Positions 52,174 through 62,398 of a stretch of DNA of 64,000 nucleotides are shown here, piece by piece. The DNA lies in contig CDRNVI010000027.1 of NCBI GenBank assembly GCA_977017575.1, positions 186,001-250,000 of the forward strand, read 5' to 3'. The notes under the pieces were generated by a model that searched no databases, was not told the origin of the DNA, and saw only the letters and a list, made by a program, of their open reading frames with translations. The translations under genes and the position numbers were made by a program. Within the stretch, counting starts at the first letter, position 1. Each line of letters opens with the position of its first letter. Origin of the DNA: Paramoeba atlantica. Its lineage: Eukaryota > Discosea.

Positions 52174-52857
52174 GTAGCCGCCGGGTTTGGCGGGTGCAAC
52201 CCGCTAACATAGTGATATATTATAAATTTATATTGTTTGTTTTGAAAGGCCTATTTTGTCAAGATGATGTAGAAGCTACATACGTTTCAATTTGCTTTTC
52301 ATGTATATGATATGAATAGGTGAACTCATGTGAAAATAAATTATTATTTCATCTTTATAGTTATTTTCTTTTATGTCCTGTGCGGCCCCTCGGTGTGGAT
52401 TTCTAGAAGTCTACGCATGGAAATTTAACCGAGGGGCTAATATCGGGTCAAATGCCCCGGAAGGGGGTTATAATTTTCATTGTTCTTTTCCCCGAAAGGG
52501 GGTTGTAATTGAATCATGTATAAAAGCTACAATATGTATTCTGAAAATTTACATATTTACTGATTACTTACTTGTAGAATCTTTTTCCTTTACGCGTTTT
52601 TTGTCCCACCCACCAAACCCCCATCCTATAGCCGCCGGGTTTGGCGGGTGCAACCCGCTAACATAGTGATATATTATAAATTTATATTGTTTGTTTTGAA
52701 AGGCCTATTTTGTCAAGATGATGTAGAAGCTACATACGTTTCAATTTGCTTTTCATGTATATGATATGAATAGGTGAACTCATGTGAAAATAAATTATTA
52801 TTTCATCTTTATAGTTATTTTCTTTTATGTCCTGTGCGGCCCCTCGGTGTGGATTTC
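52174..52857 (+). repeat. YR5 right-end block B1-A2-B2
   Basis: B1 and B2 (each about 230 bp, starting GCCGCCGGGTTTGGCGGG and ending GTGTGGATTTC) flank a second copy of A (TAGAAGTCTACGCATGG ... GCGTTTTTTG) and a 26-bp linker with CCCACCCACC. The GATTTC/TAGAAG junction between B1 and A2 would be the junction of a circular intermediate. The same order is seen in YR1-YR4 with different sequences. Confidence 0.88.
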
Positions 52858-53119
52858 ATAGACGGTATTCGATTTGCCGGAACCCGTGAAGAATGCATCA
52901 AATTTGTTAAATTTGTTGACGGACGGTGTGCTCAAGTCGGTGGCTTATTTAAGGAGACCGGATCCGACCCTTCCAAGGAATATGTGTTCAATGGAGTCCT
53001 GTACAATCATGAAACCCACAAGGTCAGCCTGGGACCTAGGGTTTTACAAAAAATGTCGCGCGATCGCTATCGTAACATAACGTTTTCTCAACTGGAGACG
53101 GCGGTGGGGCGCCTCAAAA
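52858..53119 (+). mobile_element. YR6 fragment, right piece (RT)
   Basis: Continuation of the RT region interrupted by YR5 (FVDGRCAQVGGLFKE, LGPRVLQKM, LETAVGRL). It ends at the next insertion, which begins with a spliced leader at 53130. Broken, old copy. Confidence 0.75.
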
Positions 53120-53129
53120 CAGATACTTT

Positions 53130-53161
53130 AACGATAAAGATACAGTTTCTGTACCTTGTTG
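53130..53161 (+). other. Spliced-leader sequence starting a LINE-A-like 5' fragment
   Basis: 32 nt identical to the YR5 leader, followed by a 31-nt pyrimidine-rich 5' UTR and the ATG at 53193. Left of it is the YR6 fragment. Confidence 0.85.
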
Positions 53162-53192
53162 AATTCTTTTCTTTATCTCATTCTTACGCCCT

Positions 53193-53906
53193 ATGGTCAC
53201 AACCCGATCCAAAGCTAAGCAGGGCACAGGTTTCGAGCGAGAAGCGAACGAGCATGAGCTAGGGTCATGGAATCAATTTGAAGCAAACAAACATCTCGTC
53301 GAGGGAGTAAGCACATACGATGAGAGTCTATATACCACTCCTCTCCCACCCGTTCCCTCGTCTGAATTGTCGGAACGTGCCGAAAAGATTGCCCGCGACA
53401 TTAAAGACTCGGTAGAAGGTGAAACGCCAGACACAGGGCACCAGAACACAGCCACCGAAAAAGAACTTTTCTCTAGCATCCTCCCGGCCGTGAGTTCGTC
53501 GACCGAGAGTTCCGAGTTTCAGTTTGAAGGAACCCACCCATCTTCACTCAGCCAGCTCAAAAAATCTAATCAGGCTGTGAAGGGGAAGGTCCTCAGGTCG
53601 AGCCGCTCCGAATATGACTATGAGGAAAATAAGTTAGCATTTCCCGATCTTACACCTCCGGATCTCGATTTCTCAGTGGCCAAAAGTTGTAGAGGACGCA
53701 AAAAGAAGAAACGCCCGAAGGGTATCACTCTCTCCCAGTTGAGTACGAGGCTCGGGGCTACTGTCGAGCTGAGTGCCGAGTCCGGGGTGGACAGCGAAGA
53801 CCGGGACAACACAGACTCCATTTTGAACTCCTCCAGGCAATGTACTCCTGTAACAGAACATGTGGACAACTCCTCGGGAGAAATGTTCCACGACGGACGG
53901 AACGAA
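53193..53906 (+). CDS. N-terminal fragment of a LINE-A-like ORF
   Basis: Begins MVTTRSKAKQGTG, similar to the LINE-A start at 2796 (MGMLTRAKAKETG). The rest is acidic, Ser/Thr-rich and probably disordered, with a basic patch CRGRKKKKRPKG near residue 171. The frame stays open to 53948, but the last 14 codons come from the next insertion, whose partial leader starts at 53907. No RT is present. I assign it to LINE-A only by the start and context. Confidence 0.5.
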
Positions 53907-53924
53907 ACTTTCTGTACCTTGTTG
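53907..53924 (+). other. Partial spliced leader (17-18 nt)
   Basis: TTTCTGTACCTTGTTG is preceded by only one or two further matching bases. It is followed by CCTATTTTTTCG and an ATG at 53954. This fits a second cDNA, missing the 5' half of the leader, inserted into or joined to the first fragment. Confidence 0.7.
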
Positions 53925-53953
53925 CCTATTTTTTCGTTAAACGGTTAACTTAT

Positions 53954-54277
53954 ATGTCATCTCCTCAAGTGAGCGAACTGATACACAACGATCGAGGAAT
54001 GAATAAATCACTTTGTGTCAAAAGTAAACTAAAGAAGTTGCGTCGAATCAAAGTGATTAACAGCGCAAAAGAGCTCTCAACGACATGGGCAGATCACGAG
54101 AATTACGATTTCCCTCCACGACACAAAATTAAGATTAGGAAATCACCAAGTTCAGACTCAGACTCTGGCTCGGGCGGTATCTCACCTCCAGATGAACTTC
54201 CTTCCGAGGATGAACATTCCAGTGCGATGTCAACGGATGGCGATGACCAGGAGGTAATACAAGAACAGGTATTTTAA
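53954..54277 (+). CDS. Short ORF after a partial spliced leader, function unknown
   Basis: 107 residues starting MSSPQVSELIHNDRG, with a basic middle (KLKKLRRIKVI) and an acidic serine-rich end (SSDSDSGSGG). I recognise no family. The ATG is the first after the leader. The stop is followed by an AACAAACAAA stretch and a T-tract. It may be the N-terminus of another LINE-A subfamily truncated downstream, or a retroposed host mRNA. Confidence 0.4.
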   Translation: MSSPQVSELIHNDRGMNKSLCVKSKLKKLRRIKVINSAKELSTTWADHENYDFPPRHKIKIRKSPSSDSDSGSGGISPPDELPSEDEHSSAMSTDGDDQEVIQEQVF

Positions 54278-54747
54278 AAAACAAACAAATTTTTTTTTTT
54301 TTCTTACGATGCGTGAACCAACCTTCCAACTGCTGACTCCATTTTTTTTTTTTATCGCTTATTTTCTCTGCGTAAAGTTGCAACAAAATTTACGTCATCG
54401 ATGTATGAAACTTACGAACGGGCATCCAAAATCAAAGTTATAAATGAACAAAAACAGAAACGTTCTCACGATTCTGCATAGGCGGAAGAGGGGGAAGAGT
54501 AGTAGTATGAATGAGAAACCTAAACAACGGTACGATCATCAAGGAAACTAGCAACATTCGTAACAAAATTAGATTTCATTGAAAATCTAATATTAGGATT
54601 ATGAATAAAATAGGATTAGGATTCGTGGGAGGAGGAAAGGGGGGAGAGCTCGCTGAGGTCTTTCTCTAGGCAAGAGAAAGAGTAAAGAAAAGAGAGAGAA
54701 GGGAGAAAGACAGAAAGCTCTGTTCGCATTTGAGGAACATTTTTGAC
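54278..54747. other. Non-coding stretch between opposed fragments
   Basis: Contains two T-tracts (about 54290-54302 and 54341-54351), a plus-strand CTTATTTTCTCTGCGTAAAG motif (about 54358-54377) that recurs in the 3' UTR at 58540-58570, and a purine-rich stretch (54625-54720). The right part is presumably the 3' UTR of the minus-strand LINE-A. No gene seen. Confidence 0.5.
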
Positions 54748-55393
54748 CTAAGATCGAAGTCCTCCGATCCAGTTCTCCTTCGGGATGTAATGACGAAGTT
54801 GCGAAACAACCGTGTATGCCGTCATCTTTTCGATTTCGAGCTGAAGGGCTTGCCGTACGTTTTCGTATTTTAACTGGGCTCGGTTCGCCAACGCCTTCAA
54901 CAGCACTTTCGTGTCGTTATGTAGTAGGCCACAATCAGTTGTGGCCAGGCAACGAAAAGAATCGCTATCGACGCCTTTTTCTACGACGTATTTCTTGAAC
55001 TTCTTATCAATAACTTGCTGCATCAGTGCTGTGCTAGTTTGTTTGGCATAGCTGGCGCAGCAAGTGTGAACAACGGTGAAATCGTACAGGACTTCCCCCA
55101 TGTGGGGCCACATGATGGCAAGGTCGGGGCCAGAACGAATGCGGCGGGCTTTGCACGGATGTTGCTCGGAAACCTCGGCTGAGATGGTGCATTTACATTT
55201 CGTGCAGAAATAGGAGGAATATATGCGTGGCTCAATGACCGAAGGCAATCCAGCTTTGGAACACAAATCGGCGAGATAACGGACGATGTGGGAGTGCTTG
55301 CGCGTACAGTTCATTCCTGAGCACCGGGAGCATCCTGCGACGTGGGAAATGATACTGGAAGGCGACTCTTGACTGCAGCAGCCCGGACAAGGT
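54748..55393 (-). CDS. LINE-A fragment, C-terminal nuclease domain
   Basis: Minus-strand frame from about 55393 (CPGCCSQESPSSIISHVAGC) to the stop at 54748; the first ATG is internal (55314). It has the zinc motif, RKHSHIVRYL, a second CTKC motif, SGPDLAIMW...LYDFTVVHT, and the conserved end (ECTAYTVVSQLRHYI-like). It is about 80% identical to the plus-strand LINE-A that starts at 55392, so it is a separate subfamily member. The two meet head to head (5' to 5') with no spacer. Confidence 0.84.
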
Positions 55394-58300
55394 ATTTTCC
55401 AAATCTCCGGATCGTGTGTACGAAATTATCAAAGAATGGGGAAAAGGAAGCACATGTGAAATCCGTTGGGGATTCAACGAGAAACAAGTATACGATAGCG
55501 TAGGGACGGTGACTAAGAGAACTGTACGTCGAGGGGCGGTAAAGCTCAGAATATCATACAAACCAAAAGATGCTAGTGAAGGTCCTTCAGGTTTTATCTA
55601 TCTACCGCAATCTGCGAAAATCAAGATTTGGTCAATACGTGAAACGAAAGTCAACAGAATCAAATCTTTAGGGGAGGCTATCGAATCTATCGAAGAAAAG
55701 CAAAATGAAGCATCCGAATCGATAGAAGTGAGTCGTGATTTAGACCCTCTTCCAAGATTCGCGCAGATCGATCCCTCTTTTTCGGTGCACGTTGTTGCAA
55801 TATTTCGTTCGATCGTTAGCGCATATCCGAAAGCCAAAACAGAGTCTGAAAAAACAATTATATGGCACAAACTGTTAAATGCGCCCCGAGATTCCTTGGC
55901 TACGATTCATCAAAATCTCATTCGGCGCCATAGTTCAGCGAAAACACATAAGAAAGCCGGAATTGACGAGCAGGACTCAAACCTAAGCGAGAAGGAGCGC
56001 TTGGAACAAGACATCGATAGACGTTCAATCAGAAGTGCTTTGCAGGCGGGAAAAGCAAATAACGTTAGAAAGGCCACGCGCATTTTAGATAACGTATATC
56101 GAGAATCCTACCTTACTGCAGAAGAAAAATCTCGGGAACTGAAGAGACTACATCCTAACGGACCTTCCCCGCAAGGTACTGACCAAGAACTTCCTCGGAT
56201 CGCAGTAGTGGAGAATTTAGAAGTGCGCCTAGCCACCGAAAAATTATCTCGAGGTGCGTCACCTGGCCCCACTGGATTCAGTGAAAGTATGCTTCGCCTC
56301 TTGGCCGAGGACGAGGAATCGTGCCTCTCCTTGTGTCACATGTTCCGAGATGTAATAAATGGTGAAGTGTCACAATGCGTTCGCACGCGCCTTACGCGAT
56401 GCAGAATGATAGCTTTGGCGAAGCCAAACAATGGCATAAGACCTGTAGCGATGGGGGAAACTATTCTTAAGGTCTGTGGTTCTATTCTTCTCCAGCGTCA
56501 CGAATGTGCACTGAAATCTCTCTTCCAGCCGATTCAACGTGGTATTCTACAAAAAAGCGCATGTGAATCAATCGTTCATGAGTTGATTTCTGAATACGAA
56601 GCTGGTAGCACGATTCTCACCGTAGATTTCAAGAACGCATATAACACACCACACCGCACAGCTATTGAACAAGCCCTATTCCAGTACCCCGTCTTCAAGC
56701 ACTTCTTGAGAATGTTTTATCTAGAATATGGACAGCCATCGGATCTCCTTTTCTTTGCCAATAGCTCACTGTACTCTACAATCGAAAGTTCATCTGGAGT
56801 TCGGCAAGGATCAGCATTATCATCTCTGTATTTTTGCACTTTGTTACAAGGAGCTTTGAAGGAAGTCGCGGATGCGTATCCAGAAGTCACCTTACGAGCT
56901 TATCAGGATGACGTCACAATGAGTTCCAAAAATGAAGCCTCTCTAGAAGTAGCTTTCAAACATTTTCAAGAGCTTACAAAGGACCTGAACCTGGAAATAA
57001 ACTTCCACAAGTGTGAAATCTTTCAAGGATCAAAAGCACAACACTGTAAAGTTTCAGCACTTCGAGAACTGGGAGTTCAGGATTGCGTGGATACGATCAA
57101 AGTGCTTGGAGGCTACATAGGCAGCAATAAAGCAGTCGAACGGAAGCTCCTGGAAAAATTAGAAAAACACAATTGTTTATTCCGAAGACTCGGTTGCATG
57201 GGGCCAAGCAATTTGTCACTTGCTATTCTCAAGCGGTGCACGTTGCCGCGCCACGATTACCACTTGCGAGTGCATAAACCAGGCGCATCGCTCTCGTTGG
57301 CGCAAGAATTCGATAAAGAGATTCGAGGTGTTTTAAAGAGATGGTGTGGGGCGGACGACGACGCTTTATCATTAGCTTCGCTCCCTTGCAAAATGGGGGG
57401 ATTAGGCATAACTTCCACGATCCTGAAACATCGTTTCCTTTTCGACCTTTCTCGCAATTCTATTGATGAGCATGTCAAAACCATTGAAGCTCCGGTAGAA
57501 TCAGAGGAAAAACGAAAAGCTAACAAGAACACAGGGTCGCAGGGAGCGCGCACCAGCATGAAAAAAATGATGAAAAATGAACATGAAAAAGTAGCCGCAG
57601 AGCTGAGCGGGAATCCTCGATTCGGGAACATCATGAAAAGATCGCAAGAGTCAAATTACCATCTATTCTCGACCAGCAACTATGTGAATCCTTACCTATT
57701 TAAACAAACCCTCACGATGCGTCTAGCGATAAGACTGGAGAATGCCCCAGAAACCGTTTCGTGCCCAGGATGTGGAACCATTGAATCACCGAGCAATATT
57801 ATTCCACATGTGGCCGGCTGTTCGCGATGTGCAGGAATGAATAGCACAAGGAAACACTCACACATCGTACGGTATTTATCTAACTTGTGTGCCAAAGCAG
57901 GGCTGCCATGCGCCATTGAGCCTCGTCTTTATTCATCCTTTTTCTGTACAAAGTGCAAATGTTCAATCTCACCCGAAGCCGCAGAAAGACACCCATGTCG
58001 CGCTAGAAGAATTAGATCAGGCCCGGATCTAGCAATAATGTGGCCTGACGTAGGGGAAGTTTTATACGACGTGACAGTGGTCCATACATGTTGCAGTGGA
58101 TATCGTAAACAAAGCAGCAGAGCTCTTTTACAAAGTGCAGTGGGACGAAAACATCGGAAATATATAGTGGAAAAAGGTCTGGAACCAGAATATTTTCGAT
58201 GTATAGCGGTAACAGACTGTGGGTTAATGCATGAAGAAACGAAGAACCTAATCAAAACCCTGGCGAAAAGGGCTGAGCTTGATTTCCAAAACACGCGAGA

Positions 58301-58403
58301 TTCCTTTCAACTAGAAATCGAGAAATTTGCAGCTTACACTGTCGTATCACAATTACGACAATACATCTCAGCAGAACAATGGCTAGGAGGCCTCAGCCAT
58401 TGA
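55392..58403 (+). CDS. LINE-A protein, nearly full: SH3-like module, RT, restriction-like endonuclease
   Basis: The frame is open from the junction at about 55392; the first listed start (55416) is GTG, so the true N-terminus is missing. Numbering from 55416: SH3/Tudor-like module (about 8-75, KGSTCEIRW ... VGTVTKRTV ... IYLPQSAKIKIW), coiled linker, RT (about 270-560: ASPGPTGFSE, TVDFKNAYN near 402, RQGSALSSLYF, AYQDD near 496), zinc motif CPGC ... HVAGCSRC (about 783-805), RKHS, CTKC ... HPC, nuclease SGPDLAIMW...LYDVTVVHT (about 868-890). No stop or frameshift is seen in about 1000 codons. It belongs to the subfamily of the fragment at 54748, not to that of 6302 or 59976. Confidence 0.9.
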   Translation, partial: VFSKSPDRVYEIIKEWGKGSTCEIRWGFNEKQVYDSVGTVTKRTVRRGAVKLRISYKPKDASEGPSGFIYLPQSAKIKIWSIRETKVNRIKSLGEAIESIEEKQNEASESIEVSRDLDPLPRFAQIDPSFSVHVVAIFRSIVSAYPKAKTESEKTIIWHKLLNAPRDSLATIHQNLIRRHSSAKTHKKAGIDEQDSNLSEKERLEQDIDRRSIRSALQAGKANNVRKATRILDNVYRESYLTAEEKSRELKRLHPNGPSPQGTDQELPRIAVVENLEVRLATEKLSRGASPGPTGFSESMLRLLAEDEESCLSLCHMFRDVINGEVSQCVRTRLTRCRMIALAKPNNGIRPVAMGETILKVCGSILLQRHECALKSLFQPIQRGILQKSACESIVHELISEYEAGSTILTVDFKNAYNTPHRTAIEQALFQYPVFKHFLRMFYLEYGQPSDLLFFANSSLYSTIESSSGVRQGSALSSLYFCTLLQGALKEVADAYPEVTLRAYQDDVTMSSKNEASLEVAFKHFQELTKDLNLEINFHKCEIFQGSKAQHCKVSALRELGVQDCVDTIKVLGGYIGSNKAVERKLLEKLEKHNCLFRRLGCMGPSNLSLAILKRCTLPRHDYHLRVHKPGASLSLAQEFDKEIRGVLKRWCGADDDALSLASLPCKMGGLGITSTILKHRFLFDLSRNSIDEHVKTIEAPVESEEKRKANKNTGSQGARTSMKKMMKNEHEKVAAELSGNPRFGNIMKRSQESNYHLFSTSNYVNPYLFKQTLTMRLAIRLENAPETVSCPGCGTIESPSNIIPHVAGCSRCAGMNSTRKHSHIVRYLSNLCAKAGLPCAIEPRLYSSFFCTKCKCSISPEAAERHPCRARRIRSGPDLAIMWPDVGEVLYDVTVVHTCCSGYRKQSSRALLQSAVGRKHRKYIVEKGLEPEYFRCIAVTDCGLMHEETKNLIKTLAKRAELDFQNTRDSFQLEIEKFAAYTVVSQLRQYISAEQWLGGLSH

Positions 58404-58577
58404 AAAATAAAGTTCGCAAAAAGAACCTTTGTCAAGACCGCTTATTTTCCTCTGCGTAAAGTGGTAACTAAAAGAACATAGGAGGCCTCAGCCATTGAAA
58501 AATAAAGTTCGCAAAAAGAACCCGTGTCAAGACCGCTTATTTTCTCTGCTTATTTTCTCTGCGTAAAGTTGCAACTA
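58386..58577 (+). repeat. 95-bp tandem duplication at the LINE-A 3' end
   Basis: The last codons and 3' UTR (AGGAGGCCTCAGCCATTG ... AACTAAAAGAACAT) are repeated once, at about 58386-58480 and 58481-58577. The second unit has its own internal duplication of CTTATTTTCTCTG. The stop codon is in the first unit. It may have arisen during reverse transcription by template slippage. Confidence 0.75.
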
Positions 58578-58794
58578 AAAGAACATACCGCAAAATAATA
58601 ATAGTGAGAGATTCGTTTTTATGCAATATACATATGGTATATATATATGCGCAAGTCCACGTCAATTCCAACAACAACAACGCCTAAAGTCCAAAACAAT
58701 CATGCGGTAAATTATTCCCTAAAAATCTGTGAATAATACCTCAAAAAAAAAAGCAACGAGCAAACAAACTACAACCTAAAACCAGATGGATTAG
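58578..58794. other. AT-rich non-coding stretch
   Basis: Probably LINE-A 3' UTR, with an ACATATGGTATATATATATGCG run and a CAACAACAACAACG stretch, ending near A(10) at 58742. No gene seen. Confidence 0.4.
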
Positions 58795-59000
58795 ATGATC
58801 TTTGTTTTTATTAAGACCTTTGTTTTTATTAAGACCTGTGTTTTTATAAAAAAAAAAAAGAGTACATCGAATTGGGAAACAAGAGCACGAATATGGGAAA
58901 GATTTCGGTTGTTAGTCGTACTACTAGGGGTATTAAACAAAAAGGGGGTATACGATCAAAGTACTTGGAGGATACATAGGGAGTAACAAAAAAAAAAAAA
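58795..59000 (+). mobile_element. Mosaic of very short retroelement fragments
   Basis: In order: nearly three units of an 18-bp repeat (c), TTTTTATTAAGACCTTTG (58799-58848); A(12); about 45 bp unknown; GGTTGTTAGTCGTACTAC (about 58903-58920), identical to the end of repeat A of YR3 near 33148-33165; about one unit of array (b) in reverse orientation (TATTAAACAAAAAGGGGGTA); about 40 bp of the LINE-A RT (matching 57088-57130, DTIKVLGGYIGS); and A(16). Confidence 0.6.
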
Positions 59001-59259
59001 AAATTCTTATTTGTGCGTGGTTTTAAATTTCTTTGGCATTGGCCAATTTCTTGGATACGTGAACATTCGTGATATTTTGGGATACGGGACATATGTGCGA
59101 TACGTGAACACGTGTGATATAGGAAAGATAGTGATACAATGTGTCTGGACGACGATGGATCGACGCAAGATCGAGTACAGGAGCTAATGACACAGGCCGG
59201 CAACAAAAAAAAAAAGACGGAACCGAACCACATCGCCAGGGAAACGTAAACGTCACCAG
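59001..59259 (+). other. Probable LINE-B 5' region
   Basis: Contains an internal near-repeat of GATACGTGAACA ... CGTGATAT (about 59053-59122), then an A(11) run. The frame of the following zinc-finger ORF is open upstream of 59260. No spliced leader is seen. Confidence 0.4.
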
Positions 59260-59975
59260 GTGTCGAAAATCAGGCCCGCCGAGCCCATGGGCGCCGAGAA
59301 ACCCCACCACATAGCCAAGACACTCCACGCTACACGAGAAGAGGCATCCACGAGAAGAGGGCATACACGAGAAGAGGCATCCATCGAAAATGTAAACGTA
59401 CGGAAGTGTCATTTCCAGGGATGCGCATGGAAAACATTGTCTCACGGGGGGCAGTGGCAAGCATTCTATAACCACATAGCCCACAGACACGGGGACCAGG
59501 TCCCGGATACGTGGTGGATAGAAGAAGGTCGCTTTCTTTGCAAGGAGTGCAACAAACACTATGACCTAGGCAAACGGGACACGCACACGAAGAGTTGCAC
59601 GTCCCGCCGTTCACTACCTCAAATCCCACAGACAACCCCTCCGAGCAGCAACATCATCCCTGCAGCGAATCCTCATCTCAATGACACCCCCCAACCAGAT
59701 CTTCGCGCGGCCTCCGCACCAGCTGACCAATCCACGGAAAGTCAGAGCGCCCAGGTCGATCTACCCCTTCCGAGTTTATCTTCCGTGAGCGCTCTGCCAA
59801 TAAATACTTGCAAGGACATCCCAGATCGCTGCCGACAAGAATGGGCCAAGACGCTTTGTGGATGTATATCCACGGCGATCTGCGAAAACACACTCCAAGC
59901 GTGGACGCTTCTCGCCATGTTGCCCAAGTGCGTTTTACCTGCCCCCCACCGCGGAGGTAACCGCGCGAAAGCGGC
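59260..59975 (+). CDS. LINE-B copy 4, zinc-finger N-terminal part
   Basis: C2H2 finger (CHFQGCAW ... FYNHIAHRH) and second finger (CKECNKHY ... HTKSC), a proline/serine-rich linker, then AWTLLAMLPKCVLPAPHRGG, all aligned to LINE-B copy 1 (13790-14290). The listed start is GTG, with open frame upstream, so the true start is unknown and the CxHxCCK motifs are absent. The LINE-B sequence stops near 59975, where a LINE-A is inserted, and resumes at about 62612 (SSYASHVKKC). Confidence 0.8.
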
Positions 59976-62398
59976 GTCCGTTCCGGGACGACGAAAATGA
60001 TATGGACACGGATGAGAAGAGCAAAGCTGAAATGCGCACGATTAAGAAAGCAACCCGCCTAGCGTTAGAAGGATGCGTAACCAAGGCAACAAAAGTTCTG
60101 GATCAAGAAGTGCGACCACATGAACTCACGGATGACGAAATATGCGAAAAACTCAAAGATCTCCATCCGCAAAACCACGAGACATTTGATCTCCCGGACG
60201 ATTCCCCAGAAATAGCAATAATCGCAACTGAAGAGCTCCGAGCAGCAGGTCGGCGACTTGTGAAAGGATCGGCACCGGGTCCAACGGGAACTACCGACAC
60301 AATTATCCGTCTCCTTATGGATGACGAGATATGTTGCGTCTCAATGTGCCATATGCTTGCTGACCTCATAAACGGTTTCCTGTCGAAGCAAGTGATGAAC
60401 CGCCTCAAACGCTCCCGCCTAGTAGCGATACCAAAAGTGGACAAAGGCATTCGACCAATATGCGTCGGCGAAGTGTTCCTAAAGTTGGCCGGAATCGTAC
60501 TGGTAGCGCGACATGAGCACACGCTCGAGAAACTGTTTGCTCCTTTACAATTCGGTGTCTCCATACAGTCTGGATGTGAAAAGGTAGTACATCGCCTACA
60601 AAGTCATTACCAAGAAGGGAAAGCGATTTTATCCATTGATCTCGCCAACGCTTTCAACTCACCCATGCGCAGTGACATCGCGAAAGTTGTTTTCGGTCTG
60701 TGTACATTGCGACCGTTTCGAAGATTCTTCCACACCGAATACTCCGAGGCATCGGAGCTTTTATATTATGGAAAGAATGGCGAGCACTATGAAACGATAT
60801 ACAGCTCTGCTGGAGTTCGGCAGGGCTCTCCGCTGTCCACCCTATACTTTTGCGCCTTCATGCAGCCCATCTTGGAAACGCTTGCGGCAGAATTCCCACA
60901 AGTAAAGATTTTTGCCTTCATAGACGATATTAATATGGCGTCCGAGGATCATCAAGCATTGGCCAACGCATTTCTTCGCTTACATGGTCTCCTGGCTGAA
61001 AAACGAGTTAAAATGGCAAAACATAAATGCGTGTGGTTTAGTGGAAAGAACAAAATCCCGATCCCGGAAACTCTTCAAACAGAGGGTGTAAAAACAGAAA
61101 ACGCAGCGACAAAGACGCTCGGAGCTTTCATAGGAGATGATGAGGTGGTCAGCGAGTGTTTAGCGCGAAAGCTTAAGAAGCATGAAGCAATTTTTCGACG
61201 TCTAAAGCTCATGGGGTTGAACAACATATCGCTGCTCTTACTCTCGAAAAGCGTAAACATCCGACACAGATACCACACTCGGGTACACACGCCAGCTGCT
61301 TCCGAAAAGCTATGTAAACAATTCGATAAGGAGGTTGAAGAGGTAATGCGCACATGGCTCGGTAAAATGTCCGACAAACACATCTCCTGGTGTCGACTGC
61401 CCGTCAAGAAAGGTGGACTCGGTCTACCATCATCGGCCGAAACTCGCAATGCTGCTTACAATTCTTCGAAACGCGTTTCTCTAGAGCGCTGTAAAATCAA
61501 CTCAGCTCGGTTAACGCATGACGAAGAGATGATGCGGGAAAGCGAAGTAGTAAGTGATGATGGTGCCGTGACAGATGCAATGTTAAATCAGAAGGTATAT
61601 CAGGAACTCACTAAGAAAAATGAGGAGGTAGCACCGTTGGTAAAAGCGTGCAGCGAGAAGGGGAACCACGAATGGCTACAAGGCAGAACGAGATGCATCC
61701 CATCCTCCCAATTCACACTGGTGGTAATGGCGCGACTCGGAATCGCGCACAGAAGAATGCCGAATAATTTTCTGTGCCCTGGATGCAAGATGATCCTTGA
61801 GTCTAAACACTCTCTGGCACATTTACTTGGCTGTGTAAAATGCACGGGGGCAAATGCAACGACAAGGCACAATGCACTAGTTCGGCACATATACGATCTA
61901 TGTCTGCGAGCCGGGATCCCATGCGAGCGTGAACCGCGACAATTCACATCATACCGATGCCTTAAATGTACCGAAGCGGTGAGCGAACAGCGAAAACAGG
62001 AGCATCAGAAAACATGTGGAACCACATCCTTCCATCGAAGCGGCCCGGACCTCGTAATCTTTTGGGTGTCGGGTGAAATATTTTATGATTTCACGGTAAC
62101 AAATGAACTATCGAAATCAAACATCCACAAACGGGGAGCCCAACTGATGCAGGAAGCAGAAAAAAGGAAGCTGGACACTTATGTAAACTCCGATCTAATT
62201 CCTCGGGAAAAATTTGTATGCCTATCAGTGCTTGCCGGAGGAGCCATGAACAAAAGCAGTGTCGCCCTTCTGAAGGCATTAGCTGATGCAAACGGACGTG
62301 ATCGTGAAACCGTAGTGCGAGATTTTGGAATGCATCTACAAGAATTAAACGGTGTCATTCTGAACGCTCAAATGGGCAAAGCGTTGTCGCAAGTTTAA
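59976..62398 (+). CDS. LINE-A protein, RT and restriction-like endonuclease
   Basis: The frame continues from upstream LINE-B sequence, so the start is not the element's own. RT: GSAPGPTGTTD, IPKVDKGIRPICVGE, LSIDLANAFN (about 60628), RQGSPLSTLYF, AFIDD (about 60913). Nuclease: CPGC ... HLLGCVKC (about 61779), TRHN, CLKC ... HQKTC, SGPDLVIFW...FYDFTVTNE (about 62038-62105), conserved C-terminus LQELNG. No stop or frameshift is seen across about 800 codons. It is the nearest relative of the partial ORF at 1-2796. Confidence 0.9.

Larger units (their letters stand above)
47730..52857 (+). mobile_element. YR5: apparently whole tyrosine-recombinase retroelement, sister of YR2
   Basis: A1 (47730-47927), a spliced-leader insert, gag (47983-49296), recombinase (49300-50421), RT-RNase H (to 52055), 120 bp of 3' non-coding sequence with A(18), B1 (about 52174-52403), A2 (52404 to about 52602), linker, and B2 (about 52629-52857). 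It looks whole. Gag is identical to that of YR2 and the rest differs at few positions. It is inserted in YR6, with YR6 resuming at 52858 and no target duplication. A TATA-like TATAAAAGC lies in repeat A near 47845. Confidence 0.9.

Noticed and set aside
47730-52857. LTR retrotransposon or retrovirus-like provirus
   Set aside because: There is a tyrosine recombinase instead of a DDE integrase, no protease seen, split direct repeats (A, then B-A-B) instead of LTRs, and no target duplication; this is Ngaro/VIPER order.
53840-54277. ORF starting at 53840 as one gene
   Set aside because: The partial spliced leader at 53907-53924 and the ATG at 53954 show that the coding part begins later; the upstream codons belong to the preceding fragment.
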